This document shows, in pieces, positions 42,346 to 50,943 of a stretch of 64,000 nucleotides of DNA. Under the pieces are notes generated by a model. The model searched no databases. It was not told the origin of the DNA and saw only the letters and a program-made list of their open reading frames with translations. A program made the translations under genes and the position numbers. The stretch's first letter is position 1. The number at the start of each line of letters is the position of its first letter. This stretch comes from Leeuwenhoekiella blandensis MED217 (lineage in GTDB: Bacteria > Bacteroidota > Bacteroidia > Flavobacteriales > Flavobacteriaceae): the NCBI RefSeq assembly GCF_000152985.1, contig NZ_CH672395.1, forward strand, positions 3,195,538-3,259,537, read 5' to 3'.

Positions 42346-42387
42346 AAAAAAAGAGAGGCGCAACTTCAACCAATCAGTGCGCCTCTC
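42346..42387 (-). terminator. Terminator of the ABC1-kinase transcript
   Basis: GAGAGGCGCA (42353-42362) pairs with TGCGCCTCTC (42378-42387) around a 15-base loop. Read leftwards it is followed by a T-run (A-run on the plus strand at 42345-42352). Confidence 0.8.
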
Positions 42388-42416
42388 AAAACAACCTAAC
42401 CAATAATCGTTATTTC

Positions 42417-43727
42417 TTAGTCTAAATACTTTTCAAAATTATTTACTTCGATCTTTGCTCCTAAATCGTGCATCAAATTGTACAAGCCAAAAAATGTGCG
42501 GTTGATGTATAAAAAATGTTTGCTACCACGGTTACCATTCATTTTGCGAAGTTGGGTGTCTTTTGAATACTTATCACTTAAGTCTGCAATTTGAGCAAAG
42601 AAGCTTTCATCACTAAAATCAAAAGTATCGAGGTGAAAGGGCTTGGTGAACAGACTCAACATTTCGTGAAATAGCTCTGAGAAAAAAGCAATTTCTTCAG
42701 GGGAATCTTCTTTCTTCAGTATTTCCAGTTCAAACATTTTTTCTTTGAAAATGACTGGGTCATTTATATTTTCGGGCTTTGCAAGCTCAAAATAAGGTTC
42801 ATAAAATTCCTGAGGCACTTTTTTGATGCATCCAAAATCAATCGCGATCAAATTATGATCAGCATCCACGAGGAAATTACCAGGATGTGGATCTGCGTGA
42901 ACCTGCTTTAGGTGATGCATTTGGAACATATAAAAATCCCATAGTGCTTGGCCTATCTTATCTGCGGCATCTTTATCGGTATTCACTTCTGTAAATTCAC
43001 TAAGATGCACACCCGTCATCCAGTCCATCGTAATGATGCGCTCACTAGAGAGCTCCGGATAATATTTAGGAAAGCGCAAATCGGGGATAATGCTACACTG
43101 CCTGGTGATTTCCTGACTTTGCTTTACTTCCAGCAAATAATCGGTCTCTTCAAGAAGCTTTTCTTCAACCTCTTTAAAATACTTTTCTTTATCCTTTCCC
43201 TTAAGATTGAACATCCTGGTAGCAATTGGCTTCACTAGAGCCAAATCGCTACTTATACTATCTGCAACACCGGGATATTGAATTTTCACAGCAAGTTTTT
43301 TCCCATCTAATGTAGCCTGATGCACCTGACCGATGCTTGCGGCATTCACACTATCTTTTTTAAAGGTGTCAAATAGGTCTTCAGGATATTTATCTAAATA
43401 TTTTTTAAAGGTTTTTCTAACCAATGCTGCAGAAAGTGGTGGTACTGAAAACTGAGACAGAGAGAATTTTTCAACATATGCCTTTGGCAAAATATTCTTC
43501 TCCATACTCAACATTTGTGCTACTTTAAGTGCACTACCTTTTAGACTTTTAAGTCCGTCATAAATATCTTCAGCATTTTCATCGTCTAATTCTTCTCGTG
43601 TTAAATTAGCATTGAAGGCTTTTTTGCTGTAATATTTAGCATAATTCCCTCCAACTTTTACTCCAGTCTTGACGAGCTGCGAGGCACGGGACAGTTTATT
43701 GGTAGGTATGTGATCTATCGTTTTCAT
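42417..43727 (-). CDS. ABC1/UbiB-family atypical kinase-like protein
   Basis: The product (436 aa) has the ABC1 core. GSALKVAQMLSMEKN stands where most members have a KxGQ motif, here KVAQ. AASIGQVHQATLDGKKLAVKIQYPG is the Ala-rich loop with the Lys; HLKQVHADPHPGNFLVD and LIAIDFGCIKKVP are the catalytic loop and metal Asp. The family acts as ATPases or kinases in quinone and lipid metabolism. It is 5 bp after the TetR gene stop, so the two form one unit. The divergence from KxGQ may be normal for the flavobacterial branch. Confidence 0.9.
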   Translation of the reverse strand: MKTIDHIPTNKLSRASQLVKTGVKVGGNYAKYYSKKAFNANLTREELDDENAEDIYDGLKSLKGSALKVAQMLSMEKNILPKAYVEKFSLSQFSVPPLSAALVRKTFKKYLDKYPEDLFDTFKKDSVNAASIGQVHQATLDGKKLAVKIQYPGVADSISSDLALVKPIATRMFNLKGKDKEKYFKEVEEKLLEETDYLLEVKQSQEITRQCSIIPDLRFPKYYPELSSERIITMDWMTGVHLSEFTEVNTDKDAADKIGQALWDFYMFQMHHLKQVHADPHPGNFLVDADHNLIAIDFGCIKKVPQEFYEPYFELAKPENINDPVIFKEKMFELEILKKEDSPEEIAFFSELFHEMLSLFTKPFHLDTFDFSDESFFAQIADLSDKYSKDTQLRKMNGNRGSKHFLYINRTFFGLYNLMHDLGAKIEVNNFEKYLD

Positions 43728-43732
43728 ACCTT

Positions 43733-44419
43733 TTATTTAGTTCTACTGAAATTTTCTTTAAACAAAAATTTACCAAAATCCAGCACACTCTCTAAAGGTG
43801 TCGTGTTAAACACATCAAAGATGGCATTTACTGATTTCTCAATAGCTACATCGGTCTTTTCAAAACGTGCTGAGTTATCATCCATCCAATACTTCATTAG
43901 AAACAGCGTTTGCAACCAAGCACCTTCACTAAAGATTGAAACAGGATTTTTAGTAAAACGTGATGATTTTTCTTCATTGCTTTGTTCGATCAAATCACTT
44001 GCAAATTCACGTACTTTTAGACGTAGATCTCGCAATTGGGCCAGCGATTTCAATTGGTCTTTCTGCTCTTGAAGCGCAAAAAGCACATAACTGCGATTGG
44101 CTGTCAATACTTCAAAAAATGTATAAAAGAACGACAACATCTTTTCCCTGTTGGGGTATGTCGCATACTCTTGGTTTTTGTGTAAAACAGTAACGGTATT
44201 TTCATAAAAAGCAACCCAAATCGCCTCCCTAATTCCTTGAAAAGAACCGTAAAAGTTATAAAACGCTCCTTCTTCTATATTGTGCTCTTTACAAAATTTA
44301 AATACAGAAGCAGGTCGATGTCCGTGTTCCAGAACATATTCCATATACATCGTCATTACAGCTTCTGCTGTAAGCTTTGGTGTCTTCTTAGTAGTGGTTG
44401 TTTTTTTTGTAGTTGCCAT
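43733..44419 (-). CDS. TetR-family transcriptional regulator
   Basis: The product (228 aa) has an N-terminal basic tail (MATTKKTTTTKKTPKL) and a TetR helix-turn-helix at about residues 17-60 (TAEAVMTMYMEYVLEHGHRPASVFKFCKEHNIEEGAFYNFYGSFQGI), followed by an all-helical C-terminal domain. It heads a two-gene unit with the ABC1 protein. A 10-bp inverted repeat at 44455-44484 overlaps its promoter, consistent with self-control. Confidence 0.9.
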   Translation of the reverse strand: MATTKKTTTTKKTPKLTAEAVMTMYMEYVLEHGHRPASVFKFCKEHNIEEGAFYNFYGSFQGIREAIWVAFYENTVTVLHKNQEYATYPNREKMLSFFYTFFEVLTANRSYVLFALQEQKDQLKSLAQLRDLRLKVREFASDLIEQSNEEKSSRFTKNPVSIFSEGAWLQTLFLMKYWMDDNSARFEKTDVAIEKSVNAIFDVFNTTPLESVLDFGKFLFKENFSRTK

Positions 44420-44442
44420 AAAGTGTTTTCTTTAGCTCAATG

Positions 44443-44484
44443 TAAAAGTAACTATGTTCAACATTTTTTCAAAGATGTTAAACA
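44443..44484 (-). promoter_or_regulatory. TetR promoter and candidate operator
   Basis: The inverted repeat TGTTCAACAT (44455-44464) and ATGTTAAACA (44475-44484), one mismatch, is separated by 10 bases. On the minus strand TTTG, 19 bases and TACTTTTA (one off TAnnTTTG, about 44443-44450) form a promoter whose -33 part and spacer are covered by the repeat. The TetR ATG is at 44419. Confidence 0.55.
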
Positions 44485-44602
44485 AAAGCTTTCGTTAAAG
44501 TTCTTTCAGTTTAAATGAAAGTTGTGTCAGTTTGTCACGCAATACGCTTTGGTATTTTTTTTGAAAACTTCGTGTCACAATTATTAATTCAAAATCAAGT
44601 TT

Positions 44603-44622
44603 TACCGAAGTTCGCTTCGGTA
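44603..44622 (+). other. 8-bp hairpin in the htpG leader
   Basis: TACCGAAG-TTCG-CTTCGGTA is a perfect hairpin with a TTCG tetraloop, ending 20 bases before the htpG ATG. It could shape translation or mRNA stability; it could also be a member of the TTCG/CGAA-rich intergenic repeats. Confidence 0.55.
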
Positions 44623-44641
44623 CTAAAAAATCAAATACATT

Positions 44642-46531
44642 ATGTCTACAGGTAAAATCAATGTTGCTGTTGAGAACATTTTTCCGTTGATCAAAAAGTT
44701 CTTATACAGTGATCACGAGATCTTCTTGCGTGAGTTAATTTCTAACGCAACCGACGCTACACTTAAATTAAAGCACTTGACAAACATTGGCGAAGCCAGC
44801 GTCGAATATGGAAATCCGGTAATCGATGTAAAAATTGACAAGGATGCCAAAACCCTAAGCATTACCGATCAAGGTATTGGTATGACCGAAGAGGAAGTAC
44901 AGAAATATATTAATGAAGTTGCTTTTTCTGGTGCAGAAGAGTTTCTTGACAAGTATAAAGACACTGCAAAAGACAGCGGAATTATTGGGCATTTTGGTTT
45001 AGGTTTCTATTCGGCTTTTATGGTTGCGCGCAAAGTAGAAATCATCACCAAATCTTATAAAGACGAGCCTGCTGTAAAATGGGAATGTGACGGTTCGCCA
45101 GAATTCACAATTTCACCAGCTGATAAAGATGTTCGTGGAACAGAGATCATCCTTCACATCGCTGAAGATTCTGAAGAGTTCTTAGAAGAAAATCGCATTA
45201 GCGAACTGTTGACAAAATACAACAAGTTTATGCCGGTGCCGATTAAATTTGGTACTAAAGAAGAGACGCTTCCACTTCCTGAAGATGCTCCGGAAGATGC
45301 TGAAGCAGAAACTAAGACTGTTGATAATATCATCAACAACCCGAATCCGGCATGGACAAAACAGCCTACCGATCTTGAGGAACAAGATTATAAGGATTTT
45401 TACCGCGAGCTCTACCCAATGCAGTTTGAAGAGCCGCTTTTTCACATTCATTTGAATGTTGATTATCCTTTCAATCTTACCGGTATTCTTTATTTCCCGC
45501 GTTTAGGACAGGATATGAATATCCAAAAAGATAGAATTCAGCTTTATCAAAATCAGGTTTTTGTAACCGATAATGTTGAAGGTATCGTTCCTGAATTCTT
45601 AACAATGCTTCGTGGAGTGATTGATTCTCCAGATATCCCTCTTAACGTATCACGTTCTTACCTTCAGGCAGATGGTGCAGTTAAGAAAATCTCGAGCTAC
45701 ATCACCCGTAAAGTGGCAGATAAACTGAAGTCGCTTTTCAATGAAGATCGCGAAGATTTTGAAAAGAAATGGAACGATATCAAAGTGGTGATCGAGTACG
45801 GAATGTTAAGCGAAGACAAATTCTTTGACAAAGCAGACGCTTTTGCACTTTATCCTACGGTAGATGACACCTATTTTACCTTTGCAGAGCTTCAGGAAAA
45901 AATCAAAGAAAACCAGACCGACAAGGATGGTAAGCTGGTTGTACTTTATGCTTCTAATAAAGATGCGCAACACCAATACATTCAAGCAGCAAAAGATAAA
46001 GGATATGAGGTATTATTACTAGATTCTCCTATCGTTTCTCACTTGCTTCAAAAGCTTGAAACCTCTAAAGAAAACATCAGCTTTGTACGTGTAGATGGTG
46101 ATGACATCAATAATTTGATCAAAAAAGACGAGGAGCAAATCTCTAAACTTTCTGACGATGAAAAAGAAAGTTTAAAAACCTTATTAGAAGAAACCATAAA
46201 TGACAAATCGTACACTGTAAAACTTGAGGCAATGGATAGCAACTCTGCTCCATTTATGATCACGCAGCCGGAGTTTATGCGTCGTATGAAAGAAATGCAA
46301 GCAACCGGTGGCGGTGGAGGTATGTTTGGTATGGGTAACATGCCAGATATGTACAACCTCGTGGTAAACACCAATAGTGAGCTTGTAGGTGAAATTCTAA
46401 ACACCAAAACCAAGAAAAAACAAGAGCGTTTGATTACACAGTCTATGGATTTGGCACGTTTATCTCAGGGCTTGCTTAAAGGCGAAGCTTTAACTAACTT
46501 TGTAAAACGCTCCTATGAGATGATTAAATAG
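44642..46531 (+). CDS. htpG: Molecular chaperone HtpG (Hsp90)
   Basis: The product (629 aa) has the GHKL ATPase domain at the N-terminus (FLRELISNATDATLKLKHL with the catalytic Glu, ITDQGIGMTEEEVQKYI, GIIGHFGLGFYSAFMVA). The middle domain carries the conserved SRSYLQADGAVKKIS, and the dimerisation domain follows. A Gly-rich stretch GGGGGMFGMGNMPDMY lies near residues 556-571. Length is typical for bacterial HtpG. It is divergent from the TetR gene and has a terminator of its own. Confidence 0.97.
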   Translation: MSTGKINVAVENIFPLIKKFLYSDHEIFLRELISNATDATLKLKHLTNIGEASVEYGNPVIDVKIDKDAKTLSITDQGIGMTEEEVQKYINEVAFSGAEEFLDKYKDTAKDSGIIGHFGLGFYSAFMVARKVEIITKSYKDEPAVKWECDGSPEFTISPADKDVRGTEIILHIAEDSEEFLEENRISELLTKYNKFMPVPIKFGTKEETLPLPEDAPEDAEAETKTVDNIINNPNPAWTKQPTDLEEQDYKDFYRELYPMQFEEPLFHIHLNVDYPFNLTGILYFPRLGQDMNIQKDRIQLYQNQVFVTDNVEGIVPEFLTMLRGVIDSPDIPLNVSRSYLQADGAVKKISSYITRKVADKLKSLFNEDREDFEKKWNDIKVVIEYGMLSEDKFFDKADAFALYPTVDDTYFTFAELQEKIKENQTDKDGKLVVLYASNKDAQHQYIQAAKDKGYEVLLLDSPIVSHLLQKLETSKENISFVRVDGDDINNLIKKDEEQISKLSDDEKESLKTLLEETINDKSYTVKLEAMDSNSAPFMITQPEFMRRMKEMQATGGGGGMFGMGNMPDMYNLVVNTNSELVGEILNTKTKKKQERLITQSMDLARLSQGLLKGEALTNFVKRSYEMIK

Positions 46532-46585
46532 GTAGTTAGATCTTAGATTTGAGACACCTGGATCTAGAAGCCTGACTTCATAATT

Positions 46586-46614
46586 AAAACCGCTCTTTTT
46601 GAGCGGTTTTTTTA
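46586..46614 (+). terminator. Terminator after htpG
   Basis: AAAACCGCTC-TTTTT-GAGCGGTTTT followed by T. Confidence 0.88.
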
Positions 46615-46698
46615 TGCCTTAATTCTAACGATTCTTTAACCACTCGTAGCCGGCGATTACAGCTTAATTTGGTAAATTCACTTAACCAAATTTTTATA

Positions 46699-48099
46699 AT
46701 GTTTCAGTTTACTGCTACGTATACCGATCTATACCAATTGAGTATGGCTCAGGTTTACTTCAATAAAAATCAAAATCAGCAAGCGGTTTTTGATTACTTC
46801 TTTAGAAAACTTCCCTTCAATGGTGGCTATGCAATTTTTGCCGGACTTGAAGAGATCATCTCTATAATCGAAGAACTTCGATTTTCAGAAAGAGATATCG
46901 CTTACCTCAAAGAGCACGATTTTGAACCTGAATTTTTAGCCTATTTAAAGGACTTTCGCTTTCGCGGAACTATCAATGCTATGCAGGAAGGCGAAATCGT
47001 TTTCCCTACAGCACCTGTCCTTCAAGTTGAAGCTAATCTTATTGAAGCGCAAATCATTGAAACCATCTTACTCAACACATTGAATTTTCAAACCTTGATA
47101 GCAACCAAAGCAAACCGCATACGCAATGTTGCCGGCGACAAAACCTTGCTCGATTTTGGATTGCGCCGCGCACAAGGTCCTGGAGGATATTATGCGTCAA
47201 GAGCAGCTATGATTGGCGGTTTTGACGGAAGCAGCAATGTGATCACCGGTCGAGATTATGGCTTTCCCATCAGCGGTACGATGGCACACGCTTTTGTACA
47301 GAGTTATGATGACGAACTTACCGCATTTAGAGATTTTGCAGAGCACAGACCTAAAAATTGCGTGCTACTGGTAGACACTTATGACACCTTAAAAAGTGGA
47401 ATGCCTAACGCAATTACTGTCGCAAAAGAAATGGAAGCACGTGGTCAAAAGCTACTTGCTATTCGCTTAGACAGTGGCGACCTCGCTTATTTAGCCAAAC
47501 GCTGTCGTATCATGCTCGATCAAGCCGGTCTGGATTATGTGAAAATTGCAGCTTCTAATCAGTTAGATGAATACGTCATTCAAAGTTTACAAAATCAAAA
47601 TGCTCCTATTGATGTTTATGGTGTAGGAACCAATCTTGTAATTGGTAAACCCAATGGTGCTCTAGACGGCGTTTACAAACTTTCTTTTGCTAACGGAAAG
47701 CCGCGTATCAAAATTTCTGAAAGTATCTCAAAAGTGACGCTTCCGCATAAAAAACAAGTCTATAGAATTCTGACTGAAGATAATGTACTTATAGGTGCAG
47801 ATGCAATCGCTTTATCTAAAGAAGCGCATATCTCCGTTATGCATCATCCTGTAGAACCTTTCAAAAACCTCAACATTGATGATTTAAAACAGCAAGCGAT
47901 GTTGCAACCGGTGATGCAACAAGGAAAACGGGTTTATCCTGAAAAATCAGTACAGGAAGTGGCTGCTTTTAGCAAGAAACAATTGGCTGCTTTACCTGAA
48001 GAATTCAAACGATTCGACAATCCGCATATTTACAAAGTAGGTATTAGCAATCAACTTAAAGAAGAGCGCGATCGATTAATAGCTGAACATAAAAACTAA
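46699..48099 (+). CDS. pncB: Nicotinate phosphoribosyltransferase
   Basis: The product (466 aa) makes nicotinate mononucleotide from nicotinate and PRPP. YTDLYQLSMAQVYF is the family N-terminus, DFGLRRAQGPGGYYASRAAMIGGFDGSSNV the substrate region, GTMAHAFVQSYDDE the PRPP/His region and YGVGTNLVIGKPNGALDGVYKL the C-terminal phosphate site. I chose the ATG at 46699; an in-frame TTG at 46669 overlaps a TTAATTTG box (one off the -7 consensus) that probably is its promoter. pncA lies two genes on, forming a nicotinamide salvage group. Confidence 0.96.
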   Translation: MFQFTATYTDLYQLSMAQVYFNKNQNQQAVFDYFFRKLPFNGGYAIFAGLEEIISIIEELRFSERDIAYLKEHDFEPEFLAYLKDFRFRGTINAMQEGEIVFPTAPVLQVEANLIEAQIIETILLNTLNFQTLIATKANRIRNVAGDKTLLDFGLRRAQGPGGYYASRAAMIGGFDGSSNVITGRDYGFPISGTMAHAFVQSYDDELTAFRDFAEHRPKNCVLLVDTYDTLKSGMPNAITVAKEMEARGQKLLAIRLDSGDLAYLAKRCRIMLDQAGLDYVKIAASNQLDEYVIQSLQNQNAPIDVYGVGTNLVIGKPNGALDGVYKLSFANGKPRIKISESISKVTLPHKKQVYRILTEDNVLIGADAIALSKEAHISVMHHPVEPFKNLNIDDLKQQAMLQPVMQQGKRVYPEKSVQEVAAFSKKQLAALPEEFKRFDNPHIYKVGISNQLKEERDRLIAEHKN

Positions 48100-48102
48100 A
48101 TA

Positions 48103-48627
48103 ATGAGACTATTCAATCTTATCCTTTTATTATTTATGCTAACATTACCTACAGCCGCTCAAGAGACGAATACAAAAGTCCGTTTAACTCAAGAAGAAAA
48201 TGAAACGTGGCTTCAGGATTATCAACAAGTTGAAGATTCAGAAGAAAAGCTGAATATGGTGAAAACCAAGATTCTTTATGATGCGCAATTTGTAGGTCCT
48301 CGCCCCGGCATTTCATTAACCGGTTTAAATGAAGCGCAACGTCAGGCCTTAAAAGAACAAGAAAGCAAAAAACCTAGAATCACCGCTGATTGTAAAATCC
48401 TTTTTGTTTTACAAACAACACAATCCCACTTTTTGGATTTAGAGAAAAGTCCACAATACAAACCTTTTGTTGAACACTTAGAAACGTTCTCGATTTCTGA
48501 CACCATCTTAACTGGCGCTAGTGCATCTGCGATCTACGGAACCCGAGCTCGTTGCGGCGTAGTTCTCTTAAAAACCGAAGATCCTGACGCCCTCAACTAT
48601 TTAAAAACTATAAACAACCAGAAATAA
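48103..48627 (+). CDS. Secreted protein with a TonB-plug-like motif
   Basis: The product (174 aa) has a signal peptide (NLILLLFMLTLPTAAQ). The middle is not recognised. Near the C-terminus lies GASASAIYGTRARCGVVLLKT, closely like the plug-domain phrase (DASATAIYGSRAANGVILITT) of SusC-type TonB receptors, but there is no barrel. It is wedged 3 bp after pncB and 9 bp before pncA, so it is expressed with NAD-salvage genes. It could be a detached plug-type domain or a periplasmic partner of a receptor. Confidence 0.8.
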   Translation: MRLFNLILLLFMLTLPTAAQETNTKVRLTQEENETWLQDYQQVEDSEEKLNMVKTKILYDAQFVGPRPGISLTGLNEAQRQALKEQESKKPRITADCKILFVLQTTQSHFLDLEKSPQYKPFVEHLETFSISDTILTGASASAIYGTRARCGVVLLKTEDPDALNYLKTINNQK

Positions 48628-48636
48628 CCAAAACTT

Positions 48637-49245
48637 ATGAAAGCCCTTATTATCATCGATATGCAAAACGATTTTATGCCTGGCGGCGCACTAGCCGTAC
48701 CCGGTGGAGATCAAATCATTCCTTTAGTGAATAAGCTTCAGGAAAAATTTGAACTGGTCATTGCCACGCAAGACTGGCATCCTGAAAACCACTCGAGCTT
48801 TGCAGATAATCATCACGACAAAGAAAATTTTGATACTACCACGATCGATGGTCTAGAACAAACCTTATGGCCTGTGCACTGTGTACAAACCACAGGTGGA
48901 GCAGACTTTCACCCACATATGAATGCGGCGCGTATTGAAGCTATTTTTAGAAAAGGAACAGATCCTAAAATTGACAGCTATAGCGGCTTCTATGACAACG
49001 CACACAAAAAGTCAACAGGTCTTTCTGGATATTTAAAAGGAAAGGGAATCACTTCGCTACACTTTTGTGGTTTAGCTGCAGAATATTGCGTGAGCTACTC
49101 TGTGCTCGATGCGCTTGACGAAGGTTTTAAAGTCACGCTTTATGAAGATGCTACACGTGCGCTTAATGAAGCTGATTTTGAAAAGATGAAAAAGCAAATT
49201 CTCGATAAAGGCGGAAGAATCAAACACGCCGAAGAATTAGTATAA
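48637..49245 (+). CDS. pncA: Nicotinamidase
   Basis: The product (202 aa) hydrolyses nicotinamide to nicotinate. It is an isochorismatase-fold enzyme: catalytic Asp8 in IIIDMQNDFMPGGAL, TQDWHPENHSSFADNH with the metal Asp/His residues, and the catalytic Cys in FCGLAAEYCVSYSVLDAL near residue 147. The reaction feeds PncB. Its TAA overlaps the start of the next gene by one base (TAATG). Confidence 0.96.
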   Translation: MKALIIIDMQNDFMPGGALAVPGGDQIIPLVNKLQEKFELVIATQDWHPENHSSFADNHHDKENFDTTTIDGLEQTLWPVHCVQTTGGADFHPHMNAARIEAIFRKGTDPKIDSYSGFYDNAHKKSTGLSGYLKGKGITSLHFCGLAAEYCVSYSVLDALDEGFKVTLYEDATRALNEADFEKMKKQILDKGGRIKHAEELV

Positions 49246-49955
49246 TGCTTCTGGGAGGAATTGATGGTTGCAAAGGCGGTTGGCTCGTGATTTTTAAGAA
49301 CGAAGGGGCATTTTCATACGAAGTTATTTCTTCGATTGAAACGCTCAATCAGCACTTTTTGCAACCATCTCGTTTTTTTATAGATATGCCGATAGGGCTT
49401 TCTTCCGAAGGTTTTACCCGAACCTTAGAAACTACACTACGCACAGAACTTCAATCTAGAAGGTCAACCATCTTTAATCCTCCTACCCGGGAAGCAACCT
49501 ACGAGCCAGATCGAGATAAGGCCAAGCAGCTCAATAAGCGCATAGAAGGCAAAAGCCTTTCTGAACAAACACTTAATATAAAAAGTAAAATACGCGAACT
49601 CGACCATTTTCTACTCCATCAAAAGAATTTAGCGCTTGAATTGATTGAAAGTCATCCCGAAATCTGTTTTAAATACCTCAACAAAGGCGAGGTTTTGCAG
49701 AGTAAAAAAAGTACTTCTGAAGGTATTGAAGATCGTTTAAGACTATTGTCTAGCTATGATCAAGATGCTTTTATGCTTTATCAAGAGATCTTGAAAAATA
49801 CGCAACGAAAATGGGTGAAACGCGATGATATTCTAGATGCTCTTGTGCTTTGTATTTCAAATGAACTGAGCTTTCTCAAAAAAACATACTATTTTGAAGA
49901 TGAGAATATACAAGATATGAAAGGTCTCAAAATCAGGTTAGCCTATTTTAAATAG
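49245..49955 (+). CDS. DUF429-family protein
   Basis: The product (236 aa) opens with GGIDGCKGGWLVIF, the RNase H-like strand motif of DUF429, followed by FFIDMPIGLSSEG and LIESHPEICFKYLN, and ends with DDILDALVLCIS, also conserved in the family. The motifs resemble an RNase H-like fold with Asp residues. Biological role is not known. It starts within the pncA stop. Confidence 0.9.
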   Translation: MLLGGIDGCKGGWLVIFKNEGAFSYEVISSIETLNQHFLQPSRFFIDMPIGLSSEGFTRTLETTLRTELQSRRSTIFNPPTREATYEPDRDKAKQLNKRIEGKSLSEQTLNIKSKIRELDHFLLHQKNLALELIESHPEICFKYLNKGEVLQSKKSTSEGIEDRLRLLSSYDQDAFMLYQEILKNTQRKWVKRDDILDALVLCISNELSFLKKTYYFEDENIQDMKGLKIRLAYFK

Positions 49956-50117
49956 TTTTCTTCAGATTTATATTATATAAAGTATAAATTAATGTAAATT
50001 GAGCGGGCAAATCAGCCCCCAAAGGAATAATGTAAAACTCTACTTATTACGCGGTACGTTTTTCAAACGGCTGTAATGTCTCCCTAGCAAACAGTAATAA
50101 GCGACTAACTCTTATTT

Positions 50118-50522
50118 ATGAAATTGTTATACAAACGATGGAGACTTTTTTTATACCTCACCATAGGTCTCGTATGGATTCTGTTTTCAATTACTAAAAA
50201 TGTTATTATTGACGAGCCTTTAAACACTATTGATTATTTATTAGCCTGTTTGGGTATCTATTATCTAGGTAAATTTATTTATCAATATCGATTTCAATAT
50301 TTAACAGTCACGCAAGATCACATCATCAAACACTTTCCTTTTTATTCTAAATCGATCGAAATTCAAAATATTGATCGATTTTACAGAAATAAAGTTGGAG
50401 ATTATGTCATTGAAGCAGGTTCAAAGAAAATCAGGATCAATCCCATTATCGTAGAAAAAAAATCGTTGGAAGCATTTAAAGACTTCACCAATCAACTTCA
50501 AATTAAACAAGAAGTACATTAA
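50118..50522 (+). CDS. Hypothetical membrane protein with PH-like tail
   Basis: The product (134 aa) has two hydrophobic segments (residues 10-25 and 39-57) and then a beta-rich region (YLTVTQDHIIKHFPFYSKSIEIQNIDRFYRNKVGDYVIEAGSKKIRINP) resembling a bacterial pleckstrin-like domain. I do not recognise a named family. It stands just before the DoxX-like gene (9 bp). A similar two-helix plus beta-domain layout is seen in the gene at 55037. Confidence 0.75.
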   Translation: MKLLYKRWRLFLYLTIGLVWILFSITKNVIIDEPLNTIDYLLACLGIYYLGKFIYQYRFQYLTVTQDHIIKHFPFYSKSIEIQNIDRFYRNKVGDYVIEAGSKKIRINPIIVEKKSLEAFKDFTNQLQIKQEVH

Positions 50523-50531
50523 AGTATTCAC

Positions 50532-50891
50532 ATGAATTATGTTTGGCATCTTTATGTAATGGCCGCAATGTATATCCTCGCAGGAATTATGCATTTTGTA
50601 AAGCCAAAAGCCTATATGCGCATTATGCCCAGATATCTGCCTGCACATAAAACGCTCGTTTATTTAAGCGGTCTAGCAGAAATACTATTGGGTATCTTCC
50701 TTTGTTTTCCAGATACTAAGAATATCGCTATTTGGGGAGTTGTCCTTATGTTGGCTGTTTTCCTTTTAGTCCACTTTTATATGCTTTCTTCAGTAAAAGC
50801 CGGACTCAACTTACCCAAATGGTTATTATGGGGTCGCATAATCCTTCAATTTGGGCTAATCTATTGGGCTTTATTTTATCTTGACGCATAA
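50532..50891 (+). CDS. DoxX-like membrane protein
   Basis: The product (119 aa) has four hydrophobic segments. MAAMYILAGIMHFVKPKAYMRIMPRYLPAHKTLVYLSGLAEILLGIFL is the usual DoxX-like start, followed by IAIWGVVLMLAVFLLVHFYML and the final IILQFGLIYWALFYL. Function of this branch is unclear; relatives join small membrane redox complexes. It ends at a bidirectional terminator shared with the gene on the other strand. Confidence 0.87.
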   Translation: MNYVWHLYVMAAMYILAGIMHFVKPKAYMRIMPRYLPAHKTLVYLSGLAEILLGIFLCFPDTKNIAIWGVVLMLAVFLLVHFYMLSSVKAGLNLPKWLLWGRIILQFGLIYWALFYLDA

Positions 50892-50925
50892 AAAAAGTCC
50901 TGCTCATTTCTGGCAGGACTTTTCC
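50890..50925. terminator. Bidirectional terminator
   Basis: AAGTCCTGC (50895-50903) pairs with GCAGGACTT (50913-50921) around a 9-base loop, with A before and T after. Confidence 0.83.
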
Positions 50926-50943
50926 ATTATTAGGGTATTAAGC

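Noticed and set aside
46669..46698. Upstream TTG start for the nicotinate phosphoribosyltransferase
   Set aside because: The added ten residues are not family sequence and overlap the probable -7 box; the ATG at 46699 fits the conserved N-terminus.
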